Below, in pieces: positions 43,370-52,368 of a DNA stretch of 64,000 bases (its first letter is position 1; each line of letters starts with the position of its first letter). This DNA comes from Pararhizobium sp. IMCC3301 (GTDB taxonomy: Bacteria; Pseudomonadota; Alphaproteobacteria; Rhizobiales; GCA-2746425). The notes under the pieces were generated by a model. The model ran no database searches. It saw only the letters and a list, made by a program, of their open reading frames with translations, and was not told the origin of the DNA. The stretch covers positions 1,550,001 through 1,614,000 of the forward strand of contig NZ_CP132336.1 of NCBI RefSeq assembly GCF_030758315.1, written 5' to 3'. The position numbers were made by a program, and so were the translations under genes.

Positions 43370-46288
43370 TTGCCACAAAATAACCACCCCGAAGCGGACC
43401 CGGCAGCCAGCAACATGGACGGCTTCGGGTTTCGTTTCGATGGACAAAAGATAGACGCGCGCAAGGGAGATAGTATTGCCGCGGCCTTGACCGCATCGGG
43501 CATCGCCCGGTTCCGCCGCACGATATCAGGAGAGCAGCGGGGCCTGTTCTGTGGCATGGGCGTCTGCAACGATTGTCTGGTCGAAGTGGACGGCGTGAGA
43601 TCGCGCCGCGCCTGCATGACGCAGGTCGAACAGGGGATGGAAGTTTCCAGTCAGGATGACACCCGTTTGGGAGCGCTGCGTGAAGCGCTGCCCGCCCTGC
43701 CCGAACAGCTTGAGACGGCGGATGTCTTGATCGTCGGGGCGGGGCCGGCAGGATTGACGGCTGCGCTTGAGTGTTGCCGGATGGAGGCAACCGTGATCGT
43801 GGTGGACGAGCGCGATGCTGCCGGTGGGCAGTATTTCAAACCCCGCAGCGAGGGTGCACGGCATGTAGATGCGCAAGATGTCCAGCACCGGGCAGGCAAT
43901 GCGCTGAGGGCAGCGGCAACCGCCGCTGGAGTGCGCATATTGCAGCACCATACCGTATGGTATGCACGCCACGACAAGGCTGCCAAGGACATGGGCGGTT
44001 TTGAGCTGCGCACCACCGGCACCGGCGGGCGGTGCCGCCTTTCCGGCAAGACACTGATTGTGGCCACTGGGGCCTATGAGCTGCCGGCCATAGTGCCTGG
44101 CTGGACGCTGCCGGGGGTGATGACGATCGGCGCAGGCCAAACGCTGGTACGCCGCTATGGTGTGGCGCCAGGTTCGCGGACTCTGATCGCGGGCAATGGA
44201 CCGCTTGGCCTGCAACTGGCGGCAGAACTTACGACCATCGGTGGAAAGGTCGTCGCGGTTGCCGAGCGGTCGCAGTTGCGGCCGGGAGGCGCGATGTTGC
44301 GGGCGGCGCTGGCAGCACCCCGTCTGGTCGCTACTGGTGTCGGTTATCAGCTGCGTCTGCGGCGCGACCGGGTGCCGCTGTTGAATGGCTGGGAAGTGAC
44401 CGGGATCGCCGCGAGCGGCGACGCCCTCGACGTTGATCTGTCACAGATTGGTGCATCCGGTATGCGCCGGGTGCGCGCCGACGCAGTCTGTATGGGCGAT
44501 GGTTTTGCCCCCCAAGCCGAACTGTTGCGGCTTCTGGGCTGCAGCTTCGAAATGCGGGACGGCGTGCCACGGCCAGTCCGGGACACACAATGTGAAACCG
44601 ACATTCCGGGCCTTTTTGTGGCAGGCGATGCCGGAGGGCTCGGTGGCGCACAACTAGCGCTGCAACAAGGGAAAACCGCCGCGCAGGCCGCATTGACCCG
44701 GCTGGGGCAATCGGTCATGATCGACCCGAATATGACGGCACGCGTGGCCCGGATTGGCAGGTTTCAATCCGCGCTTTGGCAGCTTTACAAGGCGCCGTCA
44801 CCCGATATCACCTCTGCCCCTGGCGACTTACTGATCTGCCGTTGCGAATCCGTATCGTTGGGGCAGGTGCGCCAAGCAATCGACGCAGGGGCGCGAGACG
44901 CGGGTGCGGTCAAGCGCGCGACCCGCCTGGGCATGGGGCGTTGCCAGGGGCGTTACTGCACACGGCCCTTGGTCGCACTTTTGCAGAATGTCGGTCCAGA
45001 GGTCCGGGCAGATACGCTCTTTGCACCACAACTGCCCGTACGTCCTCTGTCCATTTGCGCAGTGGCACTTGAAAAACCCGAATGGGCCGGTCACCGTGAA
45101 AGCAGCCCCGTCGCGCGCCCCGCGCCAAAGGACAAAGCACCGCTGGGCCGTGAAACCGCTGATCTGGTGGTCATCGGTGCAGGTGTCACTGGTTTGGCAG
45201 CGGCACTGTTTGGCGCTCAGGCCGGAGCTTCGGTTATCTGTCTTGACCAGGGACGCCTGAATGCAGAGGCCTCGGGCGGCAATGCCGGAAGCCTACATCT
45301 GCAGCTTCTTTCATGGGATTTTGGCAGCAAGGCCTTTGCCGGCGGCTCCGCTGCGCTGCGCACGTTACCGTTGCAACAAGAAAGCATTGCGCTCTGGTCT
45401 CAGCTGCAAGACGAACTTGGCGGCAATTTCGAGATGGCGGTGACTGGCGGTATGATGGTGGCGGAAAGCCCTGACCAGATCGCCTTTCTGGAAGCCAAGG
45501 TTTCCGCAGAGGCCAGCGTTGATATCCATTCCGAAGTAATCGGTCCTGATCGCATCCGCGCGATCGCGCCTCATTTATCGGACCGCATCGTAGCGGCCGC
45601 ATGGTGTCCGGGTGAAGGCAAGATCAACCCCCTGCCCGCCTCTGCAAGCCTCGCCGCTGCGGCCCGCGCAGCAGGCGCGTTGATCGAAGAGCTGGCCTCG
45701 GTGACGGGCATCGTGCAGGACGGCAATGGCTATGTGATCGAGACCGGGCGCGGTCAGATCCGCACGCGTCGGCTGGTGATCGCTGCGGGTGGCTGGTCGG
45801 CTCAGATCGGGCGTCATCTTGGCGTTGCTCTGCCAATCCGGGGCGCACCGCTCCAGATGCTGGTGACGGAGCCCGCGCCGCCACTGGTTCCATGCCTTCT
45901 GGCCCATGCAGACCGGCATCTGACGATGAAACAATCCCACAGCGGCACCATTATCATTGGCGGGGCGTGGCCTGCGGAAACCGGTCCCGCCGGACAGGCG
46001 CGGGTGCTGCCCGATAGTATTGAAGGCAACCTTTGGGTGGCCCAGCATACTCTGCCGGCACTGAGCACTTTCAAGCTGGTGCGCAGTTGGGCTGCCATGA
46101 ACATCGATATCGATGGCGCGCCTTTGTTGTCTGCAATACCGGGGCATCCGCGTGTCGTCGTTGCGGCCACGGCCAATGGCTATACTCTGGGCCCGCTGAT
46201 GGGCCGCGAGGCCGCAGCACTGGCGCTTGGTCGAGACCTACCGACGCGACTGCACCCCTTCACACTAGAACGATTTAAAACCAGCTAA
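43370..46288 (+). CDS. Three-part flavoenzyme: 2Fe-2S + FAD/BFD + DAO domains (HcnABC/LhpBEF-like fusion)
   Basis: 972 residues, TTG start at 43370 two bases after the dapA-like stop; an ATG at 43415 is an alternative. Part 1 (about 18-95): plant-type 2Fe-2S ferredoxin with C61, C66, C69 and C82 (LFCGMGVCNDCLVEVDG). Part 2 (about 115-470): two-dinucleotide flavoprotein with VLIVGAGPAGLTAALE and LIAGNGPLGLQLAAEL, closing with FVAGDAGGLGG; then a BFD-type 2Fe-2S segment (about 485-535) with LICRCESV and GMGRCQGRYC. Part 3 (about 594-972): D-amino-acid-oxidase fold with LVVIGAGVTGLAAALF and NGYTLGPLMGREA. In hydrogen cyanide synthase and D-hydroxyproline dehydrogenase these parts are three subunits. 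Predicted membrane-linked oxidation of an amino acid or amine. No internal stops or frameshift. Confidence 0.88.
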   Translation: MPQNNHPEADPAASNMDGFGFRFDGQKIDARKGDSIAAALTASGIARFRRTISGEQRGLFCGMGVCNDCLVEVDGVRSRRACMTQVEQGMEVSSQDDTRLGALREALPALPEQLETADVLIVGAGPAGLTAALECCRMEATVIVVDERDAAGGQYFKPRSEGARHVDAQDVQHRAGNALRAAATAAGVRILQHHTVWYARHDKAAKDMGGFELRTTGTGGRCRLSGKTLIVATGAYELPAIVPGWTLPGVMTIGAGQTLVRRYGVAPGSRTLIAGNGPLGLQLAAELTTIGGKVVAVAERSQLRPGGAMLRAALAAPRLVATGVGYQLRLRRDRVPLLNGWEVTGIAASGDALDVDLSQIGASGMRRVRADAVCMGDGFAPQAELLRLLGCSFEMRDGVPRPVRDTQCETDIPGLFVAGDAGGLGGAQLALQQGKTAAQAALTRLGQSVMIDPNMTARVARIGRFQSALWQLYKAPSPDITSAPGDLLICRCESVSLGQVRQAIDAGARDAGAVKRATRLGMGRCQGRYCTRPLVALLQNVGPEVRADTLFAPQLPVRPLSICAVALEKPEWAGHRESSPVARPAPKDKAPLGRETADLVVIGAGVTGLAAALFGAQAGASVICLDQGRLNAEASGGNAGSLHLQLLSWDFGSKAFAGGSAALRTLPLQQESIALWSQLQDELGGNFEMAVTGGMMVAESPDQIAFLEAKVSAEASVDIHSEVIGPDRIRAIAPHLSDRIVAAAWCPGEGKINPLPASASLAAAARAAGALIEELASVTGIVQDGNGYVIETGRGQIRTRRLVIAAGGWSAQIGRHLGVALPIRGAPLQMLVTEPAPPLVPCLLAHADRHLTMKQSHSGTIIIGGAWPAETGPAGQARVLPDSIEGNLWVAQHTLPALSTFKLVRSWAAMNIDIDGAPLLSAIPGHPRVVVAATANGYTLGPLMGREAAALALGRDLPTRLHPFTLERFKTS

Positions 46289-46304
46289 CAAGACAGGACA
46301 CAGC

Positions 46305-46718
46305 ATGACAGAAGTTATCATCGAGGCAGGCCCCTTCACTTTCGGCGCACGGTTTGAAACAAAGGACGCGCCCGAAACCTGCCGCGCCTTCATGGCACGG
46401 ATGCCTTATGAGGCTGAATTGGTGCATGTCCGCTGGTCGGGAGAAGGGGTCTGGGTGCCCCTTGGCGACTACGATTTCGGCGTCGGCTATGAGAACCACA
46501 CAAGCCATCCCGCCCCAGGTCAGTTTCTGCTTTATCCAGGCGGCATCAGCGAGACTGAAATCATTCTATGCTACGGCGGCATGGATTTCTCATCGAAGAT
46601 GGGGCAACTGGCGGGTAATCACTTCATCACCATCCATACGGGGCTGGAAAATCTCCGCGCACTTGGCGAACGGGTACTGTGGAAGGGGGCACAGCCAGTG
46701 CGTTTTACGCTGAAGTGA
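46305..46718 (+). CDS. DUF3830 protein (cyclophilin-like fold)
   Basis: 137 residues. Begins TEVIIEAGPFTFGARFETKDAPETC (key part ETKDAPETCRAF), with the family blocks VHVRWSGEGVWVPLGDYDFG, HPAPGQFLLYPGGISETEIIL and GNHFITIHTGLENL, all of DUF3830 (cyclophilin-like beta-barrel). Members occur next to amidohydrolases and amino-acid transporters; no reaction is established as far as I know. Last gene of the operon, 16 bases after the flavoenzyme. Confidence 0.8.
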   Translation: MTEVIIEAGPFTFGARFETKDAPETCRAFMARMPYEAELVHVRWSGEGVWVPLGDYDFGVGYENHTSHPAPGQFLLYPGGISETEIILCYGGMDFSSKMGQLAGNHFITIHTGLENLRALGERVLWKGAQPVRFTLK

Positions 46719-46758
46719 AATATGGATGCCTCTACCCCCAAACTACCGCAATGTGTCG

Positions 46759-46971
46759 TTATGATGCGGGTGAACCCGGGGCCGTCCACCGCATCAATTC
46801 AACCTCTCGGGCATTCGGTCCGAGAGCGTATCCGTTGCGTTCATGCAGCTGACCGGCAGGTTCGTTGTTTGCCAAGCGGCCCTGCTTGATGGCGTCGAGT
46901 GTTTCGATTCCTTTGAGGGTGTTCTTCGCGGCTGCCAGAACTTGGGGCCCACGCTTTGGTTTCAGCCGATT
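46759..46971 (-). pseudogene. Transposase C-terminal remnant (IS6-like)
   Basis: On the minus strand, bounded by stops and lacking a start, the frame reads KPKRGPQVLAAAKNTLKGIE, then TLDAIKQGRLANNEPAGQLH and a tail to a TAA at 46759. The AAxxTLxGIExxxxIxxGR pattern is the extreme C-terminal helix of IS6-type DDE transposases. The DDE core, inverted repeats and start are missing. It lies between the end of the catabolic operon and the ligase gene. Family call is tentative. Confidence 0.5.
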
Positions 46972-46974
46972 GCT

Positions 46975-48531
46975 TTACACGGCAAGCGCTTCTGCCAGTG
47001 CAAACCGGGCTAGTTTGCCGCTCGCGGTTTTTGGCAGGCCATCGACCTCGATCCATTTTTTGGGCCGCTTGTAATCCACCAGCAGTGGCGCCAGGCTTCG
47101 ATTCAACTCGTTCGGTGCCAGCGTTTCTCCGGCTTGTGGCACAACATAGGCCACAAGGCCCCGGCCGCGCCCGGGAACGACCCCCTCGGCCACAGCAACT
47201 TCCCGGATGCTCGGAAGCGCGGCGATAATCGTCTCGATCTCTTCCGGATTGGCCCGATAGCCTTCCACATTGACCAGAGAGGCCAAACGGCCTTCATACT
47301 GGATGTAACCATCCTGATCGCGCAGCGCCAGATCTCCGGTCAAAAACCATGCTCCGCGGACCGCCGCCTTGGTTGTTGCAGCATCATTCCAATAACCCAG
47401 CATCAGGGCTGGATCTGAGCGGTGCGTCGCAATAACACCGATCTGATTGACGGAGACATTCTTCAGACCGGCATCCGGTGCCAATATCGCCAGTTTTCGG
47501 CCAGGTGCTGGCTTTCCGATTTTACCCGGCTTCACCGCACAGTCCGCGCCGCTGTAAATTGGGCTGGCAATTTCCGCCAGCTCATAGCCGTCATAAATTG
47601 GCCGACCGGTCGTACTTAGCCATTCCTCCGACACATGTGCTGGCAGAATTGCACCACTGGATACAGCTCTGGTCAGGCTCGGCATCGCGGCGGCTTTCAC
47701 TGTCCCGCTTTTCAAGGCGGTGCTGTATTGCCCCGGCATGGCCGCAACCACAGTGGCCCCGGTCAGTTCCACCAGGATCGGCAGGGCCTGATCAAACACG
47801 CGGCGCAATTTCGGCGGTGAAAGCAGGATCACCGCTGCGCCGCGGCACAAGGGATCCATCAGCCCGTACCCGATGCTGCGTGCCCAATTATCCGCTCCGG
47901 TATGCAGCATACGGTCTTTCTGGGTCAGGCCAAGCCACTCGGTCTGCAACTGCCGCCTGCCCCACAACGCCCTGTGGGCGTGCAGCACCCCGCGTGGCGC
48001 GGCAGAGGTGCCATCGGTATAAACCAGATAGGCCGGGTCATAGGAATAGGTCCGCCCGTAAAGGCCAAGCGGACTTTGCGACAGAAACTGCAGATCTTCC
48101 GGCCCAAAAATTTTTACGTCTGTGGCCGGTGTTGGCAGCCTGGTGGCTCCGTCATGAGCGATGAGGATGGGTTTGCAGTCCTTGGCAATATGGTCAAGCT
48201 CGCGCGTGCCCAGCCGGTCAGATGTCGGCACCGGCACAAACCCTCCGGCCAAACAGGCAAAAAACATGATCGGAAACCAGACACTGTTTCCCATCCGCAA
48301 CAACACCCGATCCCCCATTTTGATGCCGAGCGATTGCAGGCCAGTGGTCGTCCTCAGCACCGCATCTTCCAATGAGGCGTAGGTCCACACATCAGATGGT
48401 TCCCGGCTGGTGCCGTCGAACACCATCAGCGCGACATTATCCGGTTTGGACGCGGCCATGCGTCCAAGTGCATATGCGGCTATGTTGAACCGTTCGGGGG
48501 TTTCGTCAGCAGGCTCCAAAAATCGCTCCAC
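46975..48531 (-). CDS. AMP-forming acyl-CoA synthetase/ligase, atypical
   Basis: 518 residues. ANL-superfamily order is kept: P-loop YTDGTSAAPRGVLHAHRAL (family norm YTSGTTGxPKG), A5-like YDGYELAEI, A7-like WFLTGDLALRD, hinge RLASLVNVEGYRANPEEIE, and the A10 lysine in LPKTASGKLARFAL. Several usual residues differ: Ser to Asp and Lys to Arg in the P-loop, Thr-Glu to Leu-Ala in A5, and Asp to Ala at the hinge. The overall wording resembles benzoate-CoA ligases. The acid activated is unknown; the gene leads to hbd-etfAB on the same strand. Confidence 0.8.
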   Translation of the reverse strand: MERFLEPADETPERFNIAAYALGRMAASKPDNVALMVFDGTSREPSDVWTYASLEDAVLRTTTGLQSLGIKMGDRVLLRMGNSVWFPIMFFACLAGGFVPVPTSDRLGTRELDHIAKDCKPILIAHDGATRLPTPATDVKIFGPEDLQFLSQSPLGLYGRTYSYDPAYLVYTDGTSAAPRGVLHAHRALWGRRQLQTEWLGLTQKDRMLHTGADNWARSIGYGLMDPLCRGAAVILLSPPKLRRVFDQALPILVELTGATVVAAMPGQYSTALKSGTVKAAAMPSLTRAVSSGAILPAHVSEEWLSTTGRPIYDGYELAEIASPIYSGADCAVKPGKIGKPAPGRKLAILAPDAGLKNVSVNQIGVIATHRSDPALMLGYWNDAATTKAAVRGAWFLTGDLALRDQDGYIQYEGRLASLVNVEGYRANPEEIETIIAALPSIREVAVAEGVVPGRGRGLVAYVVPQAGETLAPNELNRSLAPLLVDYKRPKKWIEVDGLPKTASGKLARFALAEALAV

Positions 48532-48640
48532 GACAGTCTGCGATGCTTCGGATCGCCCGCTGCCCGGTTAACAGGCCGGACCGGTCCATTGATGGCGCGG
48601 TTTGTGTCAAGCATAAGGCAGTATCGGGATTCATCACCGG

Positions 48641-49519
48641 TCAGCGCGTCGGAACAGGTTCGTCGCCGCGATAATCGTAAAATCCGCGATTGGTCTTTCG
48701 GCCAAGCCAACCGGCCTCAACATATTTCACCAGCAGCGGACAAGGCCGGTATTTGCTGTCTGCCAGGCCTTCATAAAGCACCTGCATGATCGACAGACAG
48801 GTATCAAGGCCAATGAAATCAGCCAGTTGCAGCGGGCCCATGGGGTGGTTGGCACCCAGCTTCAAAGCCGTGTCAATTGCCTCGACGGAGCCCACACCTT
48901 CATACAGCGTATAAATCGCTTCATTGATCATCGGCATCAGAATGCGGTTGACGATAAAGGCCGGAAAATCTTCGGCCACAGTGATGGTTTTCCCCATCCC
49001 CTGAACATATTTTTTAGCTGCCTCAAAGGTTTCGTCTTCAGTCGCAATGCCGCGCACCAGTTCCACCAGCTTCATGATCGGAACAGGATTCATGAAATGG
49101 ATTCCCATGAAGCGTTCCGGACGGTCCGTTGCGGCCGCAAGCCGGGTGATCGAAATGGATGATGTATTGGATGCAATCATCGCTTCGGGTTTCAGCACCG
49201 GACAGAGCGCCGCAAAGATTTTCCGTTTGACGGTTTCATCTTCGGTCGCAGCTTCAATCGCCAGATCGACTTCGGCCAGACCTTCCATGCCTTTCGAGGC
49301 ATGCAGCTTTGCCACTGCGGTATCCCGTTCTTTTTCGCTGATCTGCCCCTTGCTTAATTGCCGCCCCAGATTCCCCGTGATGGTCGCAAGGCCTTCTTCA
49401 ATGCGGTCTTCGGAGACGTCATACATGTAGACATCATAACCGGACAGAGCACTGACATGGGCAATTCCCGAACCCATCTGGCCTGCGCCGATAATGCCTA
49501 TGGATTTTATTTCAGTCAT
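48641..49519 (-). CDS. hbd: 3-hydroxybutyryl-CoA dehydrogenase
   Basis: 292 residues from the ATG at 49519 (GGAAAG upstream). NAD loop IGIIGAGQMGSGIAHV, then ASNTSSISITRLA with the catalytic serine, HFMNPVPIMKLVELV with the histidine, and the helical C-terminal domain GANHPMGPLQLADFIGLD. It oxidises (S)-3-hydroxybutyryl-CoA to acetoacetyl-CoA. Gene order hbd-etfA-etfB is common in Rhizobiales, tying it to electron-transfer flavoprotein. Confidence 0.94.
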   Translation of the reverse strand: MTEIKSIGIIGAGQMGSGIAHVSALSGYDVYMYDVSEDRIEEGLATITGNLGRQLSKGQISEKERDTAVAKLHASKGMEGLAEVDLAIEAATEDETVKRKIFAALCPVLKPEAMIASNTSSISITRLAAATDRPERFMGIHFMNPVPIMKLVELVRGIATEDETFEAAKKYVQGMGKTITVAEDFPAFIVNRILMPMINEAIYTLYEGVGSVEAIDTALKLGANHPMGPLQLADFIGLDTCLSIMQVLYEGLADSKYRPCPLLVKYVEAGWLGRKTNRGFYDYRGDEPVPTR

Positions 49520-49727
49520 AGTTCTTTCCGGTCTTAGTCTTGTGGGAGCTAGGGACAGGACTGTGTTGCACCGCAGCAGAATTTGCAATCGGTTTTTTAT
49601 CGGCTCCAGCAGCATGATACCCAAAAGCGTGTGCTACGGGAAGCCATGCCATGTGGCGGCAACCAGACCAACGCAAACCGCCGGAGCCACACCTGAGGAA
49701 TCGGCCACTTGCCTGACGAAATTGCGC

Positions 49728-50669
49728 TCAGGAGGTCTTGTCGAGTTCTGCTACCAGCTGTGGAAGCACTTCAAACAGATCGGCGACCAGCCCATAATCC
49801 GCAACCTGAAAAATCGGTGCTTCATCATCCTTGTTGATGGCGACGATGACCTTGCTGTCCTTCATGCCGGCCAGGTGCTGAATCGCGCCCGATATGCCGC
49901 ATGCTATATAAAGATCCGGCGCAACCACCTTGCCGGTCTGTCCGACCTGCCAGTCATTCGGCGCGTAACCGGCGTCAACCGCAGCCCGCGAGGCTCCGAC
50001 AGCCGCTCCAAGCTTGTCGGCGACCGGCATGATCACCTCCTGGAATTTTTCTGACGAACCCAGGGCACGGCCCCCGGAAATGATGATTCTGGCGGACGTC
50101 AATTCCGGACGTTCCGACTTCGACACATCTTCTCCGACATAGGATGACAGGCCAGGCCCCTCATCACCGGATACGCTTTCGACAGAAGCTGAGCCACCCT
50201 CTTCAGCGACGGCAAAGGCCGCCGTCCGGATGGTGATGACCTTGATGGCATCGCGGGACTGAACCGTCTGGATCGCATTGCCGGCATAGATCGGCCGCTC
50301 GAATGTATCAGCGCTGATAATTGCAGTGATGTCAGACACCTGCATGACATCCAGCAGCGCTGCCGCGCGCGGCATGATGTTCTTTCCATTGGTGGTATTG
50401 GCAGCCACAAGTGCTGTATAATCTCCGGCAAGTGAGACAACCAGCGCCGCCATCGGCTCTGCCAGCAGATGGTCATAGGCGGCGGCATCACAATGCAGCA
50501 CCTTTTCCACACCGCTGATCCTGGCCGCATGCGCTGCCGCCTCGGCACTGCCACTGCCTGCAACCAGCACATGCAGGGGTGCGTCCAAATCTGCCGCCGC
50601 GGTGATAGCGCGCAATGTCGGGTCGTTGAGCACAGTTCCGTCGTGATCTGCTATCAGCAAAGTTGTCAT
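49728..50669 (-). CDS. etfA: Electron-transfer flavoprotein alpha subunit
   Basis: 313 residues. The N-terminal alpha/beta half is followed by the FAD-binding C-terminal domain: SGGRALGSSEKFQEV, GAAVGASRAAVDAGYAPNDWQVGQTG (parts), LYIACGISGAIQHLAGM, IVAINKDDEAPIF and ADYGLVADLFEVLPQL. This is the standard EtfA signature set. It accepts electrons from acyl-CoA dehydrogenases and passes them to ETF:quinone oxidoreductase. Fourteen bases downstream of etfB. Confidence 0.95.
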   Translation of the reverse strand: MTTLLIADHDGTVLNDPTLRAITAAADLDAPLHVLVAGSGSAEAAAHAARISGVEKVLHCDAAAYDHLLAEPMAALVVSLAGDYTALVAANTTNGKNIMPRAAALLDVMQVSDITAIISADTFERPIYAGNAIQTVQSRDAIKVITIRTAAFAVAEEGGSASVESVSGDEGPGLSSYVGEDVSKSERPELTSARIIISGGRALGSSEKFQEVIMPVADKLGAAVGASRAAVDAGYAPNDWQVGQTGKVVAPDLYIACGISGAIQHLAGMKDSKVIVAINKDDEAPIFQVADYGLVADLFEVLPQLVAELDKTS

Positions 50670-50683
50670 GGCTCTGCCTTTCC

Positions 50684-51433
50684 TTAAAGTACGTTGGCTT
50701 CGTTGCGTAATTTGTCAACCAGTTCGGCCACATTGGCAACCTTGACACCGGCTTCCCGCTTCTGCGGCTCGACGGTCTTCAGAACGTTCAGGCGCGGCGT
50801 CATATCAACTCCGTAATCCGCTGCCGTTTTCATATCGATCGGCTTTTTCTTGGCCTTCATGATATTCGGCAGCGACGCGTAGCGCGGTTCATTGAGACGC
50901 AGATCGGTGGTCACCACCGCCGGAAGTTTCAGTTTGATTGTCTGCAGCCCGCCATCAACTTCGCGGGTCACATTCATATCCCCTTCGCCCAGCGACAGCA
51001 CAGAGGCGAAAGTGCCCTGGGACCAGCCCAGAAGAGCTGCCAGCATCTGGCCGGTCTGGTTGCAATCATCATCAATCGCCTGTTTTCCGGCAATCACCAG
51101 ATCGGGCTTTTCCTCATCGACAATTTTTTGCAGAATTTTTGCCACCGCCAGCGGTTCGACCAGGTCGTCATGCTGCACCAGAATGCCGCGATCAGCCCCC
51201 ATCGCCAGTGCCGTGCGGATGGTTTCCTGAGCCTGCTGCGGACCGATTGAAACCACAACGATTTCACTGGCTTTGCCGGCTTCGCGCAACCGCAATGCTT
51301 CCTCGACGGAAATTTCATCAAACGGGTTCATCGCCATTTTTACATTGGCCAGTTCAACGCCCGATCCATCCGTTCTAACCCGGATTTTGACATTGTAGTC
51401 AACCACCCGCTTAACGGGCACCAGTATTTTCAT
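50684..51433 (-). CDS. etfB: Electron-transfer flavoprotein beta subunit
   Basis: 249 residues. [19 protein letters not shown] at the N-terminus, [15 protein letters not shown], the AMP-binding region [18 protein letters not shown], and [21 protein letters not shown] with the family's EtfB signature (parts quoted). Pairs with etfA. The promoter region upstream holds two copies of a TTTGTAGC element on either side of a hairpin. Confidence 0.96.
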   Translation of the reverse strand: MKILVPVKRVVDYNVKIRVRTDGSGVELANVKMAMNPFDEISVEEALRLREAGKASEIVVVSIGPQQAQETIRTALAMGADRGILVQHDDLVEPLAVAKILQKIVDEEKPDLVIAGKQAIDDDCNQTGQMLAALLGWSQGTFASVLSLGEGDMNVTREVDGGLQTIKLKLPAVVTTDLRLNEPRYASLPNIMKAKKKPIDMKTAADYGVDMTPRLNVLKTVEPQKREAGVKVANVAELVDKLRNEANVL

Positions 51434-51466
51434 GATTGTCTCCAGATTGCGCGCTTATGTGCAAAA

Positions 51467-51534
51467 TTTGTAGCGAACCTATCGGTGCCCTCTTACCCTG
51501 TCAACGACAGGGAACAACACAATTTTGTAGCAAA
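51467..51534. promoter_or_regulatory. Paired TTTGTAGC elements flanking a hairpin upstream of etfB
   Basis: TTTGTAGCGAA (51467-51477) and TTTGTAGCAAA (51524-51534), each a TTTG-TAG-CAAA-like near-palindrome, 57 bases apart. Between them CCCTGTC-AAC-GACAGGG (51496-51512) is a perfect 7-base inverted repeat with a 3-base centre. Likely regulator sites for the etfBA-hbd operon; regulator unknown. Confidence 0.45.
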
Positions 51535-51542
51535 TTCACTCG

Positions 51543-52241
51543 TCAGGAAAGGTCCAGACCCCGGTCGAATAAAGCCACGTCCCGGCGCTTCAGGAGAAGC
51601 ACCAAAACCGCACCGGAGATGAGACCACCAATATGCGCCATCCACGCAACTTCACTGTCAACGGCAACTACAAGATTGTAGATCTGCATCAAGACCCAGG
51701 CACCCAGAACCCACATCGCCGATAGCCGTAACGGAATGCGGCCCAGTGCCAGAATCCAGATTTTGACGCGCGGATGCAGGATCAGATAAGCCGCCACGAC
51801 ACCGGCCACAGCGCCCGAGGCACCAATCAGCGGTGCTTCGGATGTGGCATTGAACAACGCATGGGCGTAGCCACCACCTGCAGCGCTGAGAAGATAGAAA
51901 ACCAAATATCTGATATGGCCAAGGGCATCTTCAATATTGTCTCCGAAGACCCACAAAAACAGCATGTTGCCAAGCAGGTGCATCCAGCTGCCATGAAAGA
52001 AGGCGTAGGATACCAGGGTCAAATCCGCGGGAATGAAGGCCAGATCCGGCGGTAGAACGCGGGTTTCGAACAGAACCGATGGAATGATGCCGAATGCCGC
52101 CGCCAGAACGTCCGGCTGGCCTTCTGCTGCGGGCAGCTGGAACACCACAAACACTAAAATCGTGATACTGATCAGCGCCCAATTGACATATGGCCGCGTC
52201 ACGTAGGTCAGAGGATTGCTGTCATAAAGAGGAAGAAACAT
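51543..52241 (-). CDS. Rhomboid-family intramembrane serine protease
   Basis: 232 residues, six membrane segments. HGSWMHLLGNMLFLWVFGDNIEDALG carries the asparagine/histidine region (part quoted), the catalytic serine is in LIGASGAVAGVVAAYL, and the histidine in WMAHIGGLISGAVL. This matches bacterial rhomboids with Ser-His dyad in the membrane. The substrate is unknown. Confidence 0.9.
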   Translation of the reverse strand: MFLPLYDSNPLTYVTRPYVNWALISITILVFVVFQLPAAEGQPDVLAAAFGIIPSVLFETRVLPPDLAFIPADLTLVSYAFFHGSWMHLLGNMLFLWVFGDNIEDALGHIRYLVFYLLSAAGGGYAHALFNATSEAPLIGASGAVAGVVAAYLILHPRVKIWILALGRIPLRLSAMWVLGAWVLMQIYNLVVAVDSEVAWMAHIGGLISGAVLVLLLKRRDVALFDRGLDLS

Positions 52242-52368
52242 GGGGGTCGTCGACCTGGATTTGAAGGACCGGCTCCGACCCTAAAGTACATTCTGCGATT
52301 GTTGAACCATTTGCTGCGCGAAGGATCCGAAGGTTCAACCGGAACGTTCAATATTCATAAAACGTGTT

